Shown here piece by piece: positions 43,436-52,014 of a stretch of DNA of 64,000 nucleotides; the stretch's first letter is position 1, and each line of letters opens with the position of its first letter. This DNA is from Natronomonas salina. GTDB taxonomy: Archaea; Halobacteriota; Halobacteria; Halobacteriales; Haloarculaceae. The notes beneath the pieces are model-generated. The model saw only the letters and a list, made by a program, of their open reading frames with translations. It did no database searches and had not been told where the DNA came from. A program made the translations under genes and the position numbers. The DNA is taken from assembly GCF_013391105.1 (NCBI RefSeq), contig NZ_CP058335.1:930001-994000 (forward strand), given 5' to 3'.

Positions 43436-43444
43436 GGTTTAAGC
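43436..43444 (+). promoter_or_regulatory. TATA box of the bc operon
   Basis: GGTTTAAGC is centred 30 nt before the halocyanin ATG at 43470 and probably drives the tightly spaced operon through 46975. Confidence 0.55.
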
Positions 43445-43469
43445 ACGAACAGTCCACATCCTCGGGTGT

Positions 43470-44135
43470 ATGAAAAGGCGGGACTTCATGCGTACCGCTG
43501 GCGGTGCGACCATCGCCGCGGGCGCGACAGCAGGTGCGGCCCAGCCGGCCGTCGCATCCTCCTCCGGAGGTGGCGAAGAGGGCGGCGGAGGTGGCGATCA
43601 GGTACCCGACTTCGGATCGTACCTCGAGGACGCCAACGGCTTCAGCACGGACAGCATCCAGGACGCCCGAGGCGAGGACTCGGTGACCGTCGAGGTCGGC
43701 GCGGGCGACGGCCTGGCGTTCGACTCCGCCGGAATCTGGGTCTCCCCCGGCACGACCATCACCTGGGAGTGGACCGGCGAAGGCGGCAACCACAACGTCC
43801 TGCCCAACGAGGGCCCCGCCGGCTTCGAACACGAGGAAACCATCGGTGAATCCGGCTACACCTTCGAGTACGAGGTGACCGAGGAGGACGCCGGCATCAC
43901 GACGTACTACTGCCAGCCCCACGAGGGCCAGGGCATGAAGGGCGGCGTCGCCGTGGGCGACGACGTCGAGACGACCTCGGCGGGCAACGAGATGAAGGAG
44001 CCCCGGGAGTTCGGCGTCGACATCCACGAGCACTGGGTCGGCGTCACCGTCGTCCTGATGATGTCCGTCTCGATGGTGTTCACGTTCTTCACGCTGAAGT
44101 ACGGCGAGTCGCCGCACACGAGCGGGGGTGACTGA
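43470..44135 (+). CDS. halocyanin-domain blue copper protein, membrane-anchored
   Basis: The product has 221 residues. A Tat signal (KRRDFMRTAGGATIAAG) is followed by a Gly-rich linker and a cupredoxin domain with copper ligands His108 (GGNHNV), Cys148 (TTYYCQPH), His151 and Met156. Unlike typical halocyanins, a C-terminal membrane helix follows at about 190-212 (VVLMMSVSMVFTFFTLK), so the copper centre is tethered at the outer face. It probably accepts electrons from the Rieske protein in place of cytochrome c1. It is the first gene of a five-gene run with 2 bp gaps. Confidence 0.88.
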   Translation: MKRRDFMRTAGGATIAAGATAGAAQPAVASSSGGGEEGGGGGDQVPDFGSYLEDANGFSTDSIQDARGEDSVTVEVGAGDGLAFDSAGIWVSPGTTITWEWTGEGGNHNVLPNEGPAGFEHEETIGESGYTFEYEVTEEDAGITTYYCQPHEGQGMKGGVAVGDDVETTSAGNEMKEPREFGVDIHEHWVGVTVVLMMSVSMVFTFFTLKYGESPHTSGGD

Positions 44136-44137
44136 CC

Positions 44138-44533
44138 GTGGCGGACAACAGCTACGGCGCGATCCACCGCTACGAGCCGGCCCGCGAGAGCACCGTCGCC
44201 GCCATCACCATCGTCGTCCTGGCGGTCCTCCAGATCGTCCTGGTCGGCGTGTTCACCTACGGCCTGACCGCCGGCTGGGCGGTCGGGACCTCCACGGGGA
44301 CCGAAGCGGGGAACGTCCTGCTCGGCCTCCTGCTGGCGGCGATCTTCATCAACCTCGCGTTCATCCTCCTGCTGTACCGCAAGGAGTTCCTCCCGGACGT
44401 GATGGTCGTCAAGAAGCGCCGCCGGAAGTGGGAGGACCTTTACGTGCGCGAGGAGGATATGCACGGCGAGGAGCTTACCGACGGCATGGGTGACAAACTG
44501 AAACGTGCTATCTATCCCTACTACAAGCGATAA
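44138..44533 (+). CDS. DUF7318-like small membrane subunit
   Basis: GTG start 2 bp after halocyanin. The 131-residue product has two membrane segments (about 22-45 and 60-80), a cytosolic basic stretch KKRRRKWEDLYVREED and ends KRAIYPYYKR. No cofactor motif is visible. The 2 bp spacings on both sides show it is part of the operon, so it is probably a structural subunit of the bc complex. The exact family number is from memory. Confidence 0.75.
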   Translation: MADNSYGAIHRYEPARESTVAAITIVVLAVLQIVLVGVFTYGLTAGWAVGTSTGTEAGNVLLGLLLAAIFINLAFILLLYRKEFLPDVMVVKKRRRKWEDLYVREEDMHGEELTDGMGDKLKRAIYPYYKR

Positions 44534-44535
44534 CC

Positions 44536-45381
44536 ATGAGTGAAGACAAGTACCCGAGCGAGTCCGGACGACGGCGGTTCGTGAAGGGGGTCGTGGGCAG
44601 CGCGGCCCTCTCCGGCGTCGGCGTGGGCGGCGCGGCGACGGTCGACATCGCGACCCAGCCGTCCGGCGGCGGCGGGGGACCGACCCCCTACGTCGGCATC
44701 GAACTGGTGGGCGGCCCCGCCCCGCGCGGGATGCCGTACATCCCCGTGGAGATCGCCGACAACGGCGATATCCGCGGCGTGTGGCCCGAGGTCGAGGAGG
44801 TCACCGAGGCCGGGACGACCTACGAGGTCGCCCAGACGCAGATCGGTGGCCAGACGTACTCCTCGGAGTGGTTCCAGTACTGCGGCCGACAGAACGCCCA
44901 GGGCGTCGTACCGAGCGCCGACCAGGACAACACCTTCGTCTCCATCGACAGCCCGCCCTACGAGTGGCAGTCAAGCGAGCTGAGCGGCGGGGACCCGCTC
45001 AACATCGAGCACTTCTCCGACTACGACTCGTGGGGCAACGAGATCGGCGACGAGGGCGTCGGCAAGCCCGCCCGCGCGAGGTGGCGCTCGGAAGGGACCG
45101 ACAGCGTCCTCCCGGTCACGGTCATCCGGAGCCCGCTCATCGAAGAGAAGGCCCAGCAGGACGGTGAGGTCGGGGAGTGGTACTCCGCGGCGTCGGCCCA
45201 GGGCGTCATCGCCTACATGAACGTCTGTACCCACTTCTGCTGTGTGCCTGGGTACAAGGTGTCGGGCGACGCCGCGACGTACGACATCGCCAACGGCGTG
45301 TACTGCCAGTGCCACCAGTCGCGATACGACCCGTTCTCCCCCGAGTTCGGGACGTTCGTCGCCCTCCCGAGACCCGAGTGA
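44536..45381 (+). CDS. Rieske iron-sulfur protein of the bc complex
   Basis: The product has 281 residues. GRRRFVKGVVGSAALSG near the N-terminus is a Tat signal that also serves as membrane anchor. The cluster-binding boxes are CTHFCC and CQCHQSRYDP, giving two Cys and two His ligands plus the disulfide Cys pair. Between them and the anchor there is a long insertion (about residues 60-200) not typical of bacterial Rieske proteins. It carries electrons from quinol at cytochrome b to halocyanin. Confidence 0.93.
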   Translation: MSEDKYPSESGRRRFVKGVVGSAALSGVGVGGAATVDIATQPSGGGGGPTPYVGIELVGGPAPRGMPYIPVEIADNGDIRGVWPEVEEVTEAGTTYEVAQTQIGGQTYSSEWFQYCGRQNAQGVVPSADQDNTFVSIDSPPYEWQSSELSGGDPLNIEHFSDYDSWGNEIGDEGVGKPARARWRSEGTDSVLPVTVIRSPLIEEKAQQDGEVGEWYSAASAQGVIAYMNVCTHFCCVPGYKVSGDAATYDIANGVYCQCHQSRYDPFSPEFGTFVALPRPE

Positions 45382-45383
45382 CA

Positions 45384-46190
45384 ATGAGCCTGGAACCAAA
45401 AGACGAACACGACCACGAAGCGTGGATGGAGACGAAGGACCTCTCGCCGATCGAGGAGGTCTACCTCACCGCGCTCATCTGGATGGACAAGCGCCTCCGC
45501 ATCGTCGACTACCTCGAGATGCTGGAGGACATGTACTACAAGACGAACCTCCAGATGCCGAAGAGCCACACCGAACAGTACAACCTCGACAACAAGTTCT
45601 GGTACTGGTACCCGCTGTACGCCCTCGGGTCGTTCAGTACCATCGCCTACGTCGTCGCGGCGATAACCGGGGCGCTGCTGGGCTTCTACTACGCCCCGTC
45701 GACCGCGACGGTCGGCGAGGGGGCCCAGACGGTCGCCTACTCGAACGTCCTGTTCATCATGGGCGACCTGAACTTCGGACTGTTCCTCCGGAGCCTCCAC
45801 CGCTGGTCCGCACAGGTGATGACGGCGGCCGTGTTCCTGCACATGCTCCGCGTGTACTTCACGGGAGCGTACAAGGAACCCCGCGAGCTGAACTGGATCA
45901 TCGGCATCATCCTCATCTCGCTGACGATGGTCTTCGGCTACACGGGCTACCTGCTGCCGTGGAGCCAGCTGTCGTACTGGGCGGGACAGATCGGCGTCGA
46001 GATGGCGCTGTCCATCCCCCTGATAGGCGAGTGGGCCGCACAGCTCATCTTCGGGGGGTTCACGCTCGGTGAGGCGACGCTCCAGCGGATGTACATCCTG
46101 CACGTGTTCATCCTGCCGTTCGTGGTGACGGCGATCATCGCCGTCCACATCGGCATCGTCTGGATGCAGGGCATCGCGGAACCCCACTGA
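45384..46190 (+). CDS. petB: cytochrome b, N-terminal half (b6-like)
   Basis: The product has 268 residues with four core membrane helices. Haem ligands are in SLHRWSAQVMTAAVFLHMLRV (two His, 13 residues between) and ILHVFILPFVVTAIIAVHIG (two His, 14 between); the 14-residue spacing in the second pair is the cytochrome b6-type pattern rather than the bc1 pattern. It is the quinol-oxidising haem subunit. The protein is split from the C-terminal half, as in b6f complexes. 2 bp gaps on both sides. Confidence 0.93.
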   Translation: MSLEPKDEHDHEAWMETKDLSPIEEVYLTALIWMDKRLRIVDYLEMLEDMYYKTNLQMPKSHTEQYNLDNKFWYWYPLYALGSFSTIAYVVAAITGALLGFYYAPSTATVGEGAQTVAYSNVLFIMGDLNFGLFLRSLHRWSAQVMTAAVFLHMLRVYFTGAYKEPRELNWIIGIILISLTMVFGYTGYLLPWSQLSYWAGQIGVEMALSIPLIGEWAAQLIFGGFTLGEATLQRMYILHVFILPFVVTAIIAVHIGIVWMQGIAEPH

Positions 46191-46192
46191 TC

Positions 46193-46975
46193 ATGACCGA
46201 CGAAGAACCCACAACCGACGGCGGCGAACCGAAGACGGACGGAGGCGGCATCGTGCCGCAGGACGACCAGGCGCCGACCTGGTCGGAGCGCAAGGAGCGC
46301 TCGCAGGGCCTCTCGCGGCTCACCTACGAGTACTTCGAACGGTCGCGCCGCGAGGACGAGGACCTCCGGCGGGCCTCCGACTACGTCGAGCGCGACGTGC
46401 TCGCGTTCCCGACCTGGCCCCACGAGATGATCCGCAACCTCGCGCTCACGTCGTTCTTCATGGGCCTGCTGCTGTTCATCTCGGCGGCCATCCCGCCGCA
46501 CCTGCCGGGGCCGGCCGACCCGAACTCCACGCCGGCGGTCATCCTGCCGGACTGGTACCTCTACTGGTCGTTCGGCCTGCTCAAGCTGACGCCGATCAAC
46601 CCCGAGCTCTCGCTGCTCGGCGGCGAGAAGCTCATGGCCGACCGGACGTACGGGGTCCTGGCGAACCTCGTCGTCGTCGGCATCATCGCGGTCGTCCCGT
46701 TCCTGAACAAGGGGAGCGCCCGCCGTCCCGTCGAGGAGCCCTTCTGGGCCGCCGTCGGCGTCGGCGGCGTCGTCTTCGCGTTCACCATCGCGGTGCTCGC
46801 GGTCCAGAACCTCATCCTGGAGACGTTCCCCATCACGAAGAACGAGCTGTTCGACCTGACGTTCATGCTCCCGGTCGTCGTGGGCTTCGTCGCCTACTCG
46901 GTGCTGAAGACGATGCGCGAGGGGTACATGTTCGAGCTGAACCGCCGGTACTACCGGCTGCGACCGCCGAAGTAG
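46193..46975 (+). CDS. petD: cytochrome b, C-terminal half (subunit IV-like)
   Basis: The product has 260 residues. A hydrophilic, acidic N-terminal extension of about 75 residues precedes three or four membrane segments. PDWYLYWSFGLLK is the quinol-site signature (PEWY in bc1, PDWY in some other complexes). It pairs with the N-terminal half encoded 2 bp upstream to complete cytochrome b. It is the last gene of the tight operon; a new TATA box follows. Confidence 0.92.
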   Translation: MTDEEPTTDGGEPKTDGGGIVPQDDQAPTWSERKERSQGLSRLTYEYFERSRREDEDLRRASDYVERDVLAFPTWPHEMIRNLALTSFFMGLLLFISAAIPPHLPGPADPNSTPAVILPDWYLYWSFGLLKLTPINPELSLLGGEKLMADRTYGVLANLVVVGIIAVVPFLNKGSARRPVEEPFWAAVGVGGVVFAFTIAVLAVQNLILETFPITKNELFDLTFMLPVVVGFVAYSVLKTMREGYMFELNRRYYRLRPPK

Positions 46976-46994
46976 ACCGGCCCCCGTTCCGGCA

Positions 46995-47003
46995 CTTTTA
47001 CTC
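46995..47003 (+). promoter_or_regulatory. TATA box of the DUF7315-like gene
   Basis: CTTTTACTC is centred about 28 nt before ATG 47028, so the two small downstream genes can be transcribed separately from the bc operon. Confidence 0.5.
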
Positions 47004-47027
47004 GTACCCGCGACGTTGCTACGTTCG

Positions 47028-47366
47028 ATGACCGACGACGAGCCTCGGCAGTCCGGAGCGCCGCCGGAGGAGTCCGGCCCCGAACCCGGCGGCCGCGAGG
47101 TCGTCGTCCCGATGCGCCTCTACAAGACCGTCACCGTCTTCTCGACGCTGGTCGCCGTCGTCGCCATCCTCGGAGGGTTCGTCCTGCTCGACCGCGGCAC
47201 ACAGCGGGCGACGGCGAGTCCCGACGAGGTGAGCCTGCCGGTCGTGGCCCTCGGGCTGGCGCTCATCGTCGGCGGCAGCGCCGTCTACGCCTTCTCCACG
47301 CGGTTCCGGACCGAGGGAATGGGAAAACCTAAAGACGACACCGACGAACCAACGAACAATGGCTGA
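47028..47366 (+). CDS. DUF7315-like small membrane protein
   Basis: The 112-residue product begins MTDDEPRQSGAPPEESGPEP, an acidic disordered head, then VVPMRLYKTVTVFSTLVAVVA with a first membrane segment at about 37-56 and a second at about 76-95. It overlaps the next gene by 8 bp. It recurs with haloarchaeal bc clusters and is a candidate accessory subunit; no cofactor motif is present. Confidence 0.7.
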   Translation: MTDDEPRQSGAPPEESGPEPGGREVVVPMRLYKTVTVFSTLVAVVAILGGFVLLDRGTQRATASPDEVSLPVVALGLALIVGGSAVYAFSTRFRTEGMGKPKDDTDEPTNNG

Positions 47367-47631
47367 CGAATTCGCCAAGGGACTCGGTATCCTCACCGGC
47401 GGGGGACTCGTGTGGATGGCCATCTCCGCGTGGCTCACGACGGCGGGCTTCGAAGGGAGACAGCTCCTCGCGGCCCCGCCGAGCGACGTCGGGACCTACG
47501 GCGAGCTCGCGCTCGTGATCCGCGACGTGACCGGCTGGTTCATCATCTTCGGCGTGCTGGCCTTCTGGGTGCTCATCCCGAGCATCCGGCAGGTCCAGCA
47601 GTACCGCAGGTCCCGCGCCGACCAGTCGTAG
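47359..47631 (+). CDS. DUF7314-like small membrane protein
   Basis: The 90-residue product begins MADEFAKGLGILTGGGLVWM and has two membrane segments (about 10-28 and 58-77). The 8 bp overlap with the upstream gene implies translational coupling. It is another probable accessory subunit of the bc cluster. The downstream region is convergent and empty. Confidence 0.7.
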   Translation: MADEFAKGLGILTGGGLVWMAISAWLTTAGFEGRQLLAAPPSDVGTYGELALVIRDVTGWFIIFGVLAFWVLIPSIRQVQQYRRSRADQS

Positions 47632-47993
47632 TCCGCAGAACCGACTCCCTTCTCCCGCGACCTCGCCGTCGTTCCTGCTTCGCGTCTCTCCCTCCCTGGC
47701 CATCGGCTCGCCGTTCTGGACCTCGAGGTGACGGGACGCCTGCGCCTCCCGCTGGGGACGCCTCAATTGTCTCTCTCGTTCTCTCGCCGGTTCTCCGGAC
47801 AGGACACTGCTCGCGTCTCCGGTTGGCCAAAAGACGTAGATACGAATCGACGACGGGGTATCGCACTCTGCCGTCGCGTGCGGGGCTCACGAGATACTAT
47901 CCACGAGGAGTGGCTCGGACGAGGAATGGACCGAATGACGCCGAACGCGCGGTGGGCGTCGGCGAGAAGCAGGCGAGTGGAACGCGGCGGCGA
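47632..47993. other. convergent intergenic region, no gene seen
   Basis: This 362 bp stretch lies between two converging transcripts. The reading frames crossing it are Arg/Ser-rich and look like chance. There is a pyrimidine-rich TCTCTCTCGTTCTCTCG tract near 47769-47785. No tRNA or repeat was recognised. Confidence 0.4.
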
Positions 47994-48434
47994 TCAGATG
48001 ATGGCGTTCCAGAAGGGGAAGAAGTTCGCGAGGATCTGGTAGACGGCGTACGCGAGGATGAGCATCGAGCCACCGATGGAGCCCCACGGCCGCTCGATGG
48101 CCCAGCCCTGGCGGGCCTCGACCCGGCGGGCCTCGAACTCGAAGAAGTCCGAGAGGAACAGCCCGACCGCGAACAGCGAGAAGATCATCCCGGTGTGGCG
48201 GTCGACGGTCATGAAGTAGAAGGACGCGATGACGAGCAGGAAGCTCGTCCCCACCCGGATCGGGTTCCGGCTGACCCGCTCGTCGTCCTCGCCCTCCTCG
48301 ACCTGGTTGGTGATCTGTCGGTACTCGAAGGCCCGGCTGGCGATGTTGACGACCACGAGCACCAGGAGCACGTAGATCAACACCGGCTCCAGGAGGGTGT
48401 CCACCGGGCCGAACAGCGTCACCGATGAGTCCAT
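47994..48434 (-). CDS. DUF7313-like membrane protein
   Basis: Start is ATG 48434, which has a TATA box 27 nt upstream; the product has 146 residues beginning MDSSVTLFGPVDTLLEPVLI. Four membrane segments (about 15-33, 60-80, 84-100, 118-140) are separated by short loops, the first rich in acidic residues. It belongs to the set of small families that accompany haloarchaeal bc clusters, here in convergent orientation. Function is unknown. Confidence 0.7.
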   Translation of the reverse strand: MDSSVTLFGPVDTLLEPVLIYVLLVLVVVNIASRAFEYRQITNQVEEGEDDERVSRNPIRVGTSFLLVIASFYFMTVDRHTGMIFSLFAVGLFLSDFFEFEARRVEARQGWAIERPWGSIGGSMLILAYAVYQILANFFPFWNAII

Positions 48435-48457
48435 ACCTGTAGCGTCTGTCCGGGGCC

Positions 48458-48465
48458 CATTAATG
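48458..48465 (-). promoter_or_regulatory. TATA box of the DUF7313-like gene
   Basis: CATTAATG, a palindrome, is centred 27 nt before the ATG at 48434 on the minus strand. Confidence 0.5.
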
Positions 48466-48636
48466 TGTTTCCAAATCGGGGCTCCCGCGGCGGAGACCGG
48501 GGCGACCCCGTCGATTTCCCGACGACGGGGCGCGAGAAACGGGTTCGCCGGCGGCGCCGGACAGTCCCGATACCGTCGTGGGGACACCGGAGAACCGGGG
48601 GTCACCTTCGGCGGGACGAGACGCCGGCTCGCTCGG

Positions 48637-49698
48637 TCAGACCTGCCGATCGACGACGAACTCCGAGAACCCGACGAGCTTCTCTTCGGGGCCGGGTTCG
48701 AGCTCCATGGACTCGAGGTGCGTCTTCGAGCGTTCGGAGAGGTCTTCGGCCACGCCGCGGGCGTACTCGACGCTGCCGGCGTCCTCGAGGATCTCGATTG
48801 CCTCGACGACCTCCTCGTCGGTGTTCTCCTCGGTCCAGAGCAGGTCCTCGAGTCGGGCCGCCCGCTCCGGGGGCGCGTGCTCGGCCGCGTGGATGGCCAT
48901 CAGCGTCTTCTTCCCCTCGCGGACGTCGTTGCCGACGCCCTTCCCGAAATCGCCGCCCTCCTCGAGGGCGTACTCGACGTCGAGGACGTCGTCGGCGATC
49001 TGGAAGGCGACGGCCATGTCCTCGGCGTAGTCGGCCGCCGGCGTCTCGTACTCGCGGGTCTCCGTGACGATGGCGGCCAGCCGGGCGACGATGCGGCCGA
49101 GACAGCCGGTCTTGCAGGCGCACATCTCCAGGTACTCGTCCTCGGAGATGGTGATCTCCTTCTCGTTGTGCCAGCAGATGTCCATCCCCTGGCCGAGGTG
49201 CGTCCGGTTCAGCTCGTGCATCAGCATCTCGTAGGCGTCGAGTCTGACGTCCGCCGGGAGGTCGCCGGGGTCGCGGGTGATGATCTTCAGCGGCAGGAAG
49301 TACATCGCGTTGCCGGCGTTGAGCGCGACGTCGGTGCCGTGGACGTGGTGGAGTGCGGGGCCGCCGCGGCGGTGGGTCGCGCCGTCCTCGACGTCGTCGA
49401 CGATGATGGTGCCGTTGTGGAGGACCTCGGGGATGACGGCGTACTCCAGGTACTCCTCGGGGTCCTCGCCGAAGGCGTCGACGAACAGCAGGAACAGCAC
49501 GGCCCGCCAGCGCTTGCCGCCGCGGTCCAGCAGCTCCCAGATGGGGTCGGCCAGCGCCCGCTGGATGGCGGTGGGGTCGTACGCGTAGCTCGCCTCGCCG
49601 AAGTAGTCGGTGAGGTACGCGTCGTCGACCGCCCGCGGCAGCATCGATTCGATGGTCTCGTCGACCACCGGCCGCCACTCGTCGAGTACGCTGCGCAT
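48637..49698 (-). CDS. idsA: polyprenyl (geranylgeranyl/farnesyl) diphosphate synthase
   Basis: The product has 353 residues from ATG 49698. The first aspartate-rich motif is in TIIVDDVEDGATHRRGG (DDxxD form DDVED) and the second in AFQIADDVLDVEY. These bind Mg2+ and the diphosphates in trans-isoprenyl diphosphate synthases. The region immediately before DDVED lacks very bulky residues at the usual positions, compatible with C15-C25 products. It supplies the isoprenoid chains of archaeal lipids. No partner subunit is adjacent. Confidence 0.92.
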   Translation of the reverse strand: MRSVLDEWRPVVDETIESMLPRAVDDAYLTDYFGEASYAYDPTAIQRALADPIWELLDRGGKRWRAVLFLLFVDAFGEDPEEYLEYAVIPEVLHNGTIIVDDVEDGATHRRGGPALHHVHGTDVALNAGNAMYFLPLKIITRDPGDLPADVRLDAYEMLMHELNRTHLGQGMDICWHNEKEITISEDEYLEMCACKTGCLGRIVARLAAIVTETREYETPAADYAEDMAVAFQIADDVLDVEYALEEGGDFGKGVGNDVREGKKTLMAIHAAEHAPPERAARLEDLLWTEENTDEEVVEAIEILEDAGSVEYARGVAEDLSERSKTHLESMELEPGPEEKLVGFSEFVVDRQV

Positions 49699-49833
49699 AT
49701 CATGTGGCTCGCCGCGGGAAGGTAAAAACCCTCCCGTGGCGGGGCGGTCGGCCGAGTCCGGCGAGGCGGTTCGCCGACCCCACCGGCCCGCGATGGGCGC
49801 CTTTTTGACCTCCCGGTCCCTTGCCTCGGCCAG

Positions 49834-50559
49834 ATGAGCGGACAGCGCGTGGGCGTCGTCGGGGACGCGGAGCTGGCGGCCGCCGTCGAGGCCGGCGGCG
49901 GGACCGCGGTGGACGGGGCGTTCGACGAGGTGGCGCTGGTCGTCGCCGGCGGGGAGGCGTCGCTGGTGGACGTCGCCCGCCGCGGGGTCGACGCGCCGGT
50001 CCTCCCGGTCGGCGGCGCCGACGGCGTCGGTTCGGTCGCCCGCGACGACGCCGAAGCGGCCGTGCGGCGCGTCCTCGACGGCGAGTTCGACACGACCCGC
50101 CACCCCGTCGTGACCGTCGAGGAGGCGGCCGACGGGTCGGCGGTCGCCGGCGCGGGGGCGCTGTTCGACGTCGCCCTCGTGGCCGCGGAGCCGGCCCGCA
50201 TCTCCGAGTTCGCGGTCCGCTCTGGCGGGGAGGCGGTCGCCCGGTTCCGCGCCGACGGCGTCGTCGCCTCGACGCCGGCCGGCAGCGCCGGGTACAACCG
50301 CGCGGCCGACGGCCCGTTGGTCGCCCCGGAGACCGACGTGGTCGCGGTCGTGCCCATCGCACCCTTCGCGACCCACGCAGACCGCTGGGTGCTCCCGCTC
50401 GACGACGTGACGCTCTCCGTGGAGCGCGACGAGACGCCCGTCGAACTCCTCGCCGACGGCCGCACCGAGGCGACGGTCGCCGCCGACGACCCGGTCTCCC
50501 TCTCGGAGGGCGCCGACCTCCGGACGGTCGTCGTCCCCGAGAGCGAGCCATTCTTCTGA
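49834..50559 (+). CDS. NAD-kinase-like protein lacking the GGDG motif
   Basis: The product has 241 residues. ADGVVASTPAGSAGYNRAADGP (shown in two parts: ADGVVASTPAG and SAGYNRAADGP, about 145-165) is the conserved NAD-binding signature of ATP-NAD kinases. The N-terminal GGDG motif, which holds the catalytic Asp, is not recognisable; the best candidate reads GGADGVGS. The NE motif also is changed (EPARISEF). It is therefore a divergent family member, possibly inactive or with altered specificity. It may be co-transcribed with the M42 peptidase 46 bp downstream. Confidence 0.75.
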   Translation: MSGQRVGVVGDAELAAAVEAGGGTAVDGAFDEVALVVAGGEASLVDVARRGVDAPVLPVGGADGVGSVARDDAEAAVRRVLDGEFDTTRHPVVTVEEAADGSAVAGAGALFDVALVAAEPARISEFAVRSGGEAVARFRADGVVASTPAGSAGYNRAADGPLVAPETDVVAVVPIAPFATHADRWVLPLDDVTLSVERDETPVELLADGRTEATVAADDPVSLSEGADLRTVVVPESEPFF

Positions 50560-50605
50560 ACGAGGAAATCTTGCCGTTTATCCCGCTCGACCACCCACAG
50601 CGTGT

Positions 50606-51661
50606 ATGCCACCGTTCGACCACGACCTGCTCGTCTCCCTCACCGAAGCCCGCGGCGTCCCCGGCTACGAGGACCGGGTCCGCGAACTCGTCCGCGAGGA
50701 ACTCGAACCCCACGTCGACCGCGTCCGCTCGGACGCGATGGGCAACCTCGTGGGCACCATCGAGGGGAGCGAGACCCCCGACTTCGAGGTCGCCGTCCCG
50801 GCGCACATGGACGAGATCGGCTTCATGGTCCGGAACGTGACCGACGAGGGCTTCCTCGAACTCGACGCCCTCGGCGGGTGGGACCCGCGCATCCTCCGCG
50901 CCCAGCGCGTCACCGTCCACACCGACGACGGCGACGTCCCCGGGCTCATCGGCTCCGTCCCGCCGCACACGCTCTCCGAGGAGGAACGGGAGAAACAGCA
51001 GCAGGTCGAGGACGTCCACGTCGACCTCGGGCTGGACGGCGAAGACGCCGCCGAGCGAGTCGCCGTCGGCGACCTCGTCACGATGGACCAGACCACCGAG
51101 CGCGTCGGCGAGTTCGTCACCGGCAAGTCGCTGGACAACCGCGTGTCGGTCTTCGCGATGCTGGAGGCCGCCCGTCGGCTCGAGGACCCGGCCGCGACGG
51201 TCCACCTCGCCGCGACCACCCAGGAGGAGGTCGGGCTCCGCGGAGCCGAGGCCCTCGGCGTCGACCTCGACCCGGACCTCGTCCTCGCCCTCGACACCAC
51301 CGTCGCCAACGACGTCCCCGGCTTCGACGCCGGCGAGCGCGTGACGGAACTCGGCGAGGGCGCCGGCATCAAGCTGAAGGACTCCAGCGTCATCACGAAC
51401 CACAAGGTCCACCGGCGGCTGCGGTCGCTCGCCGAGGACCGCGAGATCGCCCACCAGCTGGAGGTCCTGCCGGCCGGCGGCACCGACACCGGCGGCCTGC
51501 AGCGCACCTCCGGGGCGACCCCCGCGGGGGCAATCTCCGTGCCGACACGCTACCTCCACACGCCGACCGAGAGCGTCCACGAGGCGGACGTCGCCGCCGT
51601 GATCGACCTGCTCGTCGGCTTCCTCGAGACCGAGGACGGCGAACACGATTACACACTCTAG
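50606..51661 (+). CDS. M42 family metallo-aminopeptidase
   Basis: The product has 351 residues. VPAHMDEIGFM (His ligand, about 64-74), SLDNRVS (bridging Asp), TTQEEVGLRGA (Glu catalytic and ligand) and PTRYLHTPTE (last His ligand) are the ordered metal-site motifs of M42 (TET/deblocking) aminopeptidases. These form large tetrahedral dodecamers that degrade peptides released by the proteasome in the cytosol. An ALDTTVAND segment gives the remaining Asp ligand. No signal is present. Confidence 0.93.
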   Translation: MPPFDHDLLVSLTEARGVPGYEDRVRELVREELEPHVDRVRSDAMGNLVGTIEGSETPDFEVAVPAHMDEIGFMVRNVTDEGFLELDALGGWDPRILRAQRVTVHTDDGDVPGLIGSVPPHTLSEEEREKQQQVEDVHVDLGLDGEDAAERVAVGDLVTMDQTTERVGEFVTGKSLDNRVSVFAMLEAARRLEDPAATVHLAATTQEEVGLRGAEALGVDLDPDLVLALDTTVANDVPGFDAGERVTELGEGAGIKLKDSSVITNHKVHRRLRSLAEDREIAHQLEVLPAGGTDTGGLQRTSGATPAGAISVPTRYLHTPTESVHEADVAAVIDLLVGFLETEDGEHDYTL

Positions 51662-52014
51662 GCTGGCGGCCGTTCGCGCATCTTCTCCGCACGGTCGCCT
51701 TCGTGCGCTCTGACCCGCTTCGGTTCACTTTGATCGAACTCCGTAGTTTCCAGGTAGTTCGAGAAACCGGCCGTCTCGATTCCTATCGGATGGGTTTACG
51801 AACCACCTACTGACCACGTCCCTTCGCCACCTCCGACTCTCGCCTTACCCCGAATCCCGGGCTTACCACCCGCCCGTTTCGTGAACCGTCTCCCTCCATT
51901 AATTGATGTCTCGTGTATCACGGACCAGGGAGCCACACCAACCATGACCGCCTCAGTGACAGGACCCACGACAGCGCAGCCCTCCAGAGCGTATCTCCGA
52001 CCAGGGAGGCGCCC
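51662..52014. other. leader and promoter region of the surface beta-helix gene
   Basis: The 353 bp stretch has no gene. A TATA-like CCATTAATTGATG lies at about 51896-51908, which predicts a leader of about 90 nt. GGGAGG at 52004-52009, five bases before ATG 52015, is a good Shine-Dalgarno sequence and decides the start. TAGTTTCC and GTTCGAGAAACC near 51742-51770 form a weak inverted pattern of unknown meaning. Confidence 0.45.

Noticed and set aside
47632-47993. Possible gene or RNA in the convergent gap
   Set aside because: Frames are low-complexity Arg/Ser-rich and no tRNA or structured motif is recognisable.
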